A stretch of 17,317 nt of DNA from Clostridia bacterium (GTDB lineage: Bacteria > Bacillota > Clostridia > TANB77 > CAG-508): positions 1 through 17,317 of the forward strand of contig CAAEVK010000025.1 of assembly GCA_900759475.1 (NCBI GenBank), in the 5' to 3' direction. The notes under the pieces were generated by a model. The model searched no databases. It worked only from the letters and a program-made list of their open reading frames with translations, and was not told the origin of the DNA. This document shows positions 14,438-17,317 of the stretch, in pieces. Made by a program: the position numbers and the translations under genes. Each line of letters begins with the position of its first letter. Within the stretch, counting starts at the first letter, position 1.

Positions 14438-16351
14438 ATGGATAAGTTTGAACATAATTATGGAGCAGAACAAATACAAGTATTAGAAGGGTTAGAGGCT
14501 GTTAGAAAAAGACCAGGAATGTATATTGGGAGTGTTTCTGTAAGAGGATTACATCATTTAGTATATGAAATTGTAGATAATAGTGTTGATGAAGCGTTAG
14601 CAGGCTATTGTAAAAATATTCATATTACAATAGAACCAGGAAATATTATTTGTGTAGAAGATGATGGAAGAGGAATACCAGTAGATATCCATCCTAAAAC
14701 AGGAATATCTGCAGCAGAAACTGTTTATACAAAACTACATGCAGGAGGAAAGTTTGGTGGAGATAGTGGATATAAAGTTTCAGGAGGGCTTCATGGTGTT
14801 GGAGCATCTGTTGTAAATGCTTTATCTAATTGGGTAGAAGTTACCATTCAAAGAGATGGTGAAATTTATCAAATGAAATTTGAAAGAGGGAAGACTGTAC
14901 AAAAGTTAACAAAAATAGGAAATTCGAATCAAACAGGAACAAAAGTAAGGTTTTTAGCAGATGATAGTATTTTTGAAACTTTAGAATATGAATATGAAGT
15001 ATTAGAAAATAGATTTAGAGAAATGGCATTTTTAACAAAAGGATTAAGAATTGTTATTGAAGATAAAAGAGTAGAGCCAGAAAAAAAATCAGATTTTTGT
15101 TTTGAAGGTGGTCTAATTTCTTTTGTAGAATATTTAAATAAAAATAGAGAAAAAATAAATACAAAGCCTATTTATATAGAAAAAGATGGAGAATTTCCAA
15201 TAGAAATTGCAATTCAGTATACAACAAGTTATTCCGAAAATATTTATTCTTTTGTTAATAATATTAATACAATTGAAGGAGGAACACATTTAGAAGGATT
15301 TAAAAGGTCATTAACAAAGGTATTTAATGATTATGCAAAAGAAAAAAATCTTATAAAAGATAAAGAAAGTAATTTACAAGGAGAAGATATTAGAGAAGGA
15401 ATAACGGCTGTTATTTCTGTAAAAATAAAAGAGCCTCAATTTGAAGGGCAAACAAAGACAAAATTGGGAAATAGTGAAGTAACTGGAAATGTAATGAGCA
15501 TAATGAATGAAGCTCTATCTAATTTTTTAGAAGAAAATCCAAGTATTGCAAAAGTAATTTTAGAAAAATGTATTAGTGCTTCACGAGCAAGAGAAGCTGC
15601 AAGAAAAGCAAGAGAACTTGTAAGAAGAAAGTCTGCGTTAGAAACAACAACATTACCAGGAAAGCTAGCTGATTGTAGTAGTAAAAATCCAGAAGAATGC
15701 GAAGTATATATTGTTGAAGGAGATTCAGCAGGAGGAAGTGCTAAACAAGGAAGAGATAGAAAATACCAAGCAATTCTTCCTTTATGGGGAAAGATGTTAA
15801 ATGTTGAAAAATCAAGAGCTGATAAAATTTATGGAAATGATAAGTTAAATCCTGTTATTATTGCTGTTGGTGCAGGTATTGGAGCAGAATTTGATATTAC
15901 CAAAATAAGGTATGGAAAGGTAATTATTATGGCAGATGCCGATGTAGATGGTGCACATATTAGAACTTTATTATTAACATTTTTCTTTCGTTATATGAGA
16001 CCATTAATTGAAAATGGAAATGTTTATTTAGCACAACCACCATTATATAAATTATCTAAAAAGGGAATGAAGGATATTTATTGTTATACAGATGAAGAAT
16101 TGGATCAAAAATTAAACGAAATAGGAAGAGATGGTATAGGAATCCAAAGGTATAAAGGTTTAGGAGAAATGAATCCAGAACAATTATGGGAAACAACGAT
16201 GAATCCAGAAACAAGAACATTAGTTAAAGTTCATATTGAAGATGCTATTAAAGCAGATGAAATTTTTACAATTTTAATGGGAGATGAAATTGAACCAAGA
16301 AGAGAGTTTATAGAAGCAAATGCAAAATATGTAAAAAATTTAGATATTTAA
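14438..16351 (+). CDS. gyrB: DNA gyrase subunit B
   Basis: GyrB is the ATPase subunit of DNA gyrase, which introduces negative supercoils. The protein has 637 residues, typical of Firmicutes. The GHKL ATPase domain shows EIVDNSVDEALAG, DDGRGIPVDIHPKTG and GGLHGVGASVVNALS. The TOPRIM domain begins with VEGDSAGGSAKQGRDR around residue 426 and has MADADVDGAHIRTL around residue 500. The C-terminal QRYKGLGEMNPEQLWETTM is intact. The TOPRIM segment reads LPLWGKMLNVEK, with Trp where E. coli has Lys; I recall this form in other Clostridia. The ATG follows GGAGGA. Only gyrB is visible at this locus; gyrA is not within the window. Confidence 0.98.
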   Translation: MDKFEHNYGAEQIQVLEGLEAVRKRPGMYIGSVSVRGLHHLVYEIVDNSVDEALAGYCKNIHITIEPGNIICVEDDGRGIPVDIHPKTGISAAETVYTKLHAGGKFGGDSGYKVSGGLHGVGASVVNALSNWVEVTIQRDGEIYQMKFERGKTVQKLTKIGNSNQTGTKVRFLADDSIFETLEYEYEVLENRFREMAFLTKGLRIVIEDKRVEPEKKSDFCFEGGLISFVEYLNKNREKINTKPIYIEKDGEFPIEIAIQYTTSYSENIYSFVNNINTIEGGTHLEGFKRSLTKVFNDYAKEKNLIKDKESNLQGEDIREGITAVISVKIKEPQFEGQTKTKLGNSEVTGNVMSIMNEALSNFLEENPSIAKVILEKCISASRAREAARKARELVRRKSALETTTLPGKLADCSSKNPEECEVYIVEGDSAGGSAKQGRDRKYQAILPLWGKMLNVEKSRADKIYGNDKLNPVIIAVGAGIGAEFDITKIRYGKVIIMADADVDGAHIRTLLLTFFFRYMRPLIENGNVYLAQPPLYKLSKKGMKDIYCYTDEELDQKLNEIGRDGIGIQRYKGLGEMNPEQLWETTMNPETRTLVKVHIEDAIKADEIFTILMGDEIEPRREFIEANAKYVKNLDI

Positions 16352-16358
16352 CATATTT

Positions 16359-16386
16359 AAGAGCGAGGAAATTTATCCTCGCTCTT
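16359..16386 (+). terminator. Hairpin behind gyrB
   Basis: Perfect 11-base arms AAGAGCGAGGA and TCCTCGCTCTT enclose a 6-base loop, 8 bases after the gyrB stop. The stem is the most GC-rich hairpin in the window. No clear U-run follows, only the TT inside the arm and ATCGG, so termination or mRNA 3'-end protection is likely but not certain. Confidence 0.65.
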
Positions 16387-16881
16387 ATCGGCAAAACTCA
16401 TATCAATTATAGCTTCAGGCATATATACATAATTTTTTTTACTAATATATATTGCTATATAAATAATAAATCAACCACCCATATACACTATTAAGCTCGA
16501 CTATAAATACACCCAAACCCACTATATTCATCCAAGACAAGGGACTAATAACAATGGATTTTAACTAAAATAATTTTTAATGAAAGAAAAACTTTTGCTA
16601 AAAAATATTTTAGTATAAAGATATAAGTATAATCTGAAGTTCAAATAAGATACCTATAATTTAGCCATATACAATAAAAACAAATATAGCTTACATACAA
16701 ATATCATATTCTTATCGCCGACATAATAAAACCTAAAATAAGCCATATTATATCTTTGCTCGAATTAGATAAAGCCATAAAAACTTGACCTTAAAAAACT
16801 CTTCACTTAAACTGATATAAATCTTACATTCATAGTATAAACAAAATAAAAAAATATATACAAAAAATATTTTGTCGTTTT
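16387..16881. other. Gene-free stretch of about 500 bases
   Basis: No convincing gene is visible in any frame; stops occur throughout. The plus strand is richer in C than G (CAACCACCC, CACCCAAACCC), unlike the neighbouring genes. A minus-strand reading from 16500 to 16357 has a protein-like composition but contains four internal stops, so it could be decayed coding sequence or chance. The stretch may mark the edge between the core origin region and acquired DNA. Confidence 0.5.
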
Positions 16882-16927
16882 TTGTCAATAAAAAATAATT
16901 GACAAAAATTGTCTGACAGTATAAAAT
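16882..16927 (+). promoter_or_regulatory. Promoter overlapped by inverted repeats (operator candidate)
   Basis: TTGACA (16899-16904), 17 bases, TAAAAT (16922-16927); TATAAA at 16920 is an alternative -10. The -35 lies inside two inverted repeats: TTGTCAAT/ATTGACAA (16882-16889 with 16898-16905) and GACAA-AAA-TTGTC (16901-16913). Another TTGTC occurs at 16872. The arrangement suggests repressor binding over the -35. Confidence 0.55.
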
Positions 16928-16958
16928 AAAAACAATTTAAATCGAAAGGTGAACAAAA

Positions 16959-17317
16959 TTGAAAAAACAAAAAATTTATTCTGTTCAAGATTGGTTACCT
17001 TTTAAAAAAATTTTTGATAAAGGAATTATTCAATTAAAAGATTTTTCCTATGTTAAGGTTCTTAAAATTTTCCCTATAAATTTTAATTTAAAATCAGAAA
17101 TAGAAAAAGAAGCTATTTTAAATTCCTATCGAATTTTTTTAAAAACATGTAATTTTAATCTACAAATTTTAATTCAAAGTAATAAAGAAGATTTATCTCA
17201 TTATATTTCCATGTTAAAAAAAGAAAATGAAAAAAATAAAAAACAACATCAAGAAATATTAAAAAATTATATTGAATTCATTAATCAATTAAATCAAGAA
17301 AAAAAAACCTCATGTAA
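16959..17317 (+). CDS. Partial CDS, similar to the N-terminal part of VirB4/TraC-like conjugation proteins
   Basis: The frame opens at TTG 16959, 7 bases after AAGGTGA, and stays open to the window edge (119 codons), so the 3' end is missing. The visible N-terminus, IYSVQDWLPFKKIFDKGIIQL, followed by VKVLKIFPINFNLKSEIEKE and a Lys/Glu/Asn-rich helical stretch after about residue 85, resembles the N-terminal domain of TraC/VirB4-type conjugative ATPases or related small proteins from integrative elements of Clostridia. The ATPase domain itself cannot be seen, so the function is not established. Its promoter is overlapped by inverted repeats, and the gene-poor stretch before it would fit the edge of a mobile element. 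Confidence 0.5.
   Translation, partial: MKKQKIYSVQDWLPFKKIFDKGIIQLKDFSYVKVLKIFPINFNLKSEIEKEAILNSYRIFLKTCNFNLQILIQSNKEDLSHYISMLKKENEKNKKQHQEILKNYIEFINQLNQEKKTSC

Noticed and set aside
15774..15810. Trp in the conserved GyrB segment LPLWGKMLNVEK where E. coli has Lys, considered as a sign that TGG or CGG is recoded.
   Set aside because: I recall the same LPLWGK form in other Clostridia, and all other TGG codons in conserved proteins here (DnaA, RecF, YidC, ParB) fall at normal Trp positions. The four Trp of RnpA are at variable positions.
16357..16500. A minus-strand reading with protein-like composition (ending in MPEAIIDMSFADKSEDKFPRS-like sequence, part of which is the gyrB hairpin) interrupted by TGA and TAG codons.
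   Set aside because: There are four internal stops, no start or ribosome site, and the stop density over the wider stretch is not far from chance for AT-rich DNA. Reading TAG/TGA as sense codons would conflict with the normal genes here.

Overview
The window is the chromosomal replication-origin region of a very AT-rich, low-GC Gram-positive bacterium (Bacillota, most likely a Clostridia-type lineage, perhaps an uncultured gut one). This rests on the classic origin gene order, the B. subtilis-like split of DnaA boxes on both sides of dnaA, and protein types such as RemB, a DUF4446-like protein, Jag and Soj/Spo0J-type ParA/ParB. Genes diverge from oriC: everything left of about 9.8 kb is on the minus strand and everything right of 10.25 kb on the plus strand.

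Layout from left to right: tRNA-Ser(GCT) and tRNA-Ser(TGA); a parA-parB-DUF4446 operon (segregation); an mnmE-mnmG-rsmG operon (tRNA wobble modification and 16S rRNA methylation) with its own promoter and terminator; jag-yidC, with two hairpin-type repeats in front; yidD-rnpA-rpmH; the oriC intergenic region; dnaA; the second DnaA-box cluster with an AT-rich unwinding candidate; and dnaN-recF-remB-gyrB. A gene-poor stretch of about 600 bases follows, then the 5' part of a gene that resembles the N-terminal part of VirB4/TraC-like conjugation proteins, behind a promoter overlapped by inverted repeats.

The most notable observation is a recurrent +1 frame disruption. Three genes (parA, rsmG, recF) are each interrupted, and in each the interruption falls on an in-frame CGG codon in the context A-CGG-A. 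Skipping one base there restores a full-length protein that matches its family. I checked every CGG on the coding strand of every gene here: these are the only three in-frame CGG codons in roughly 4,800 codons. The simplest biological reading is that CGG has no ordinary tRNA in this organism and that the quadruplet CGGA is passed by +1 frameshifting, most likely giving glycine (GGA). The main alternative is a systematic sequencing or assembly error that inserts a C into AGGA. The two can be separated by genome-wide CGG statistics, a tRNA inventory, raw reads and peptide data.
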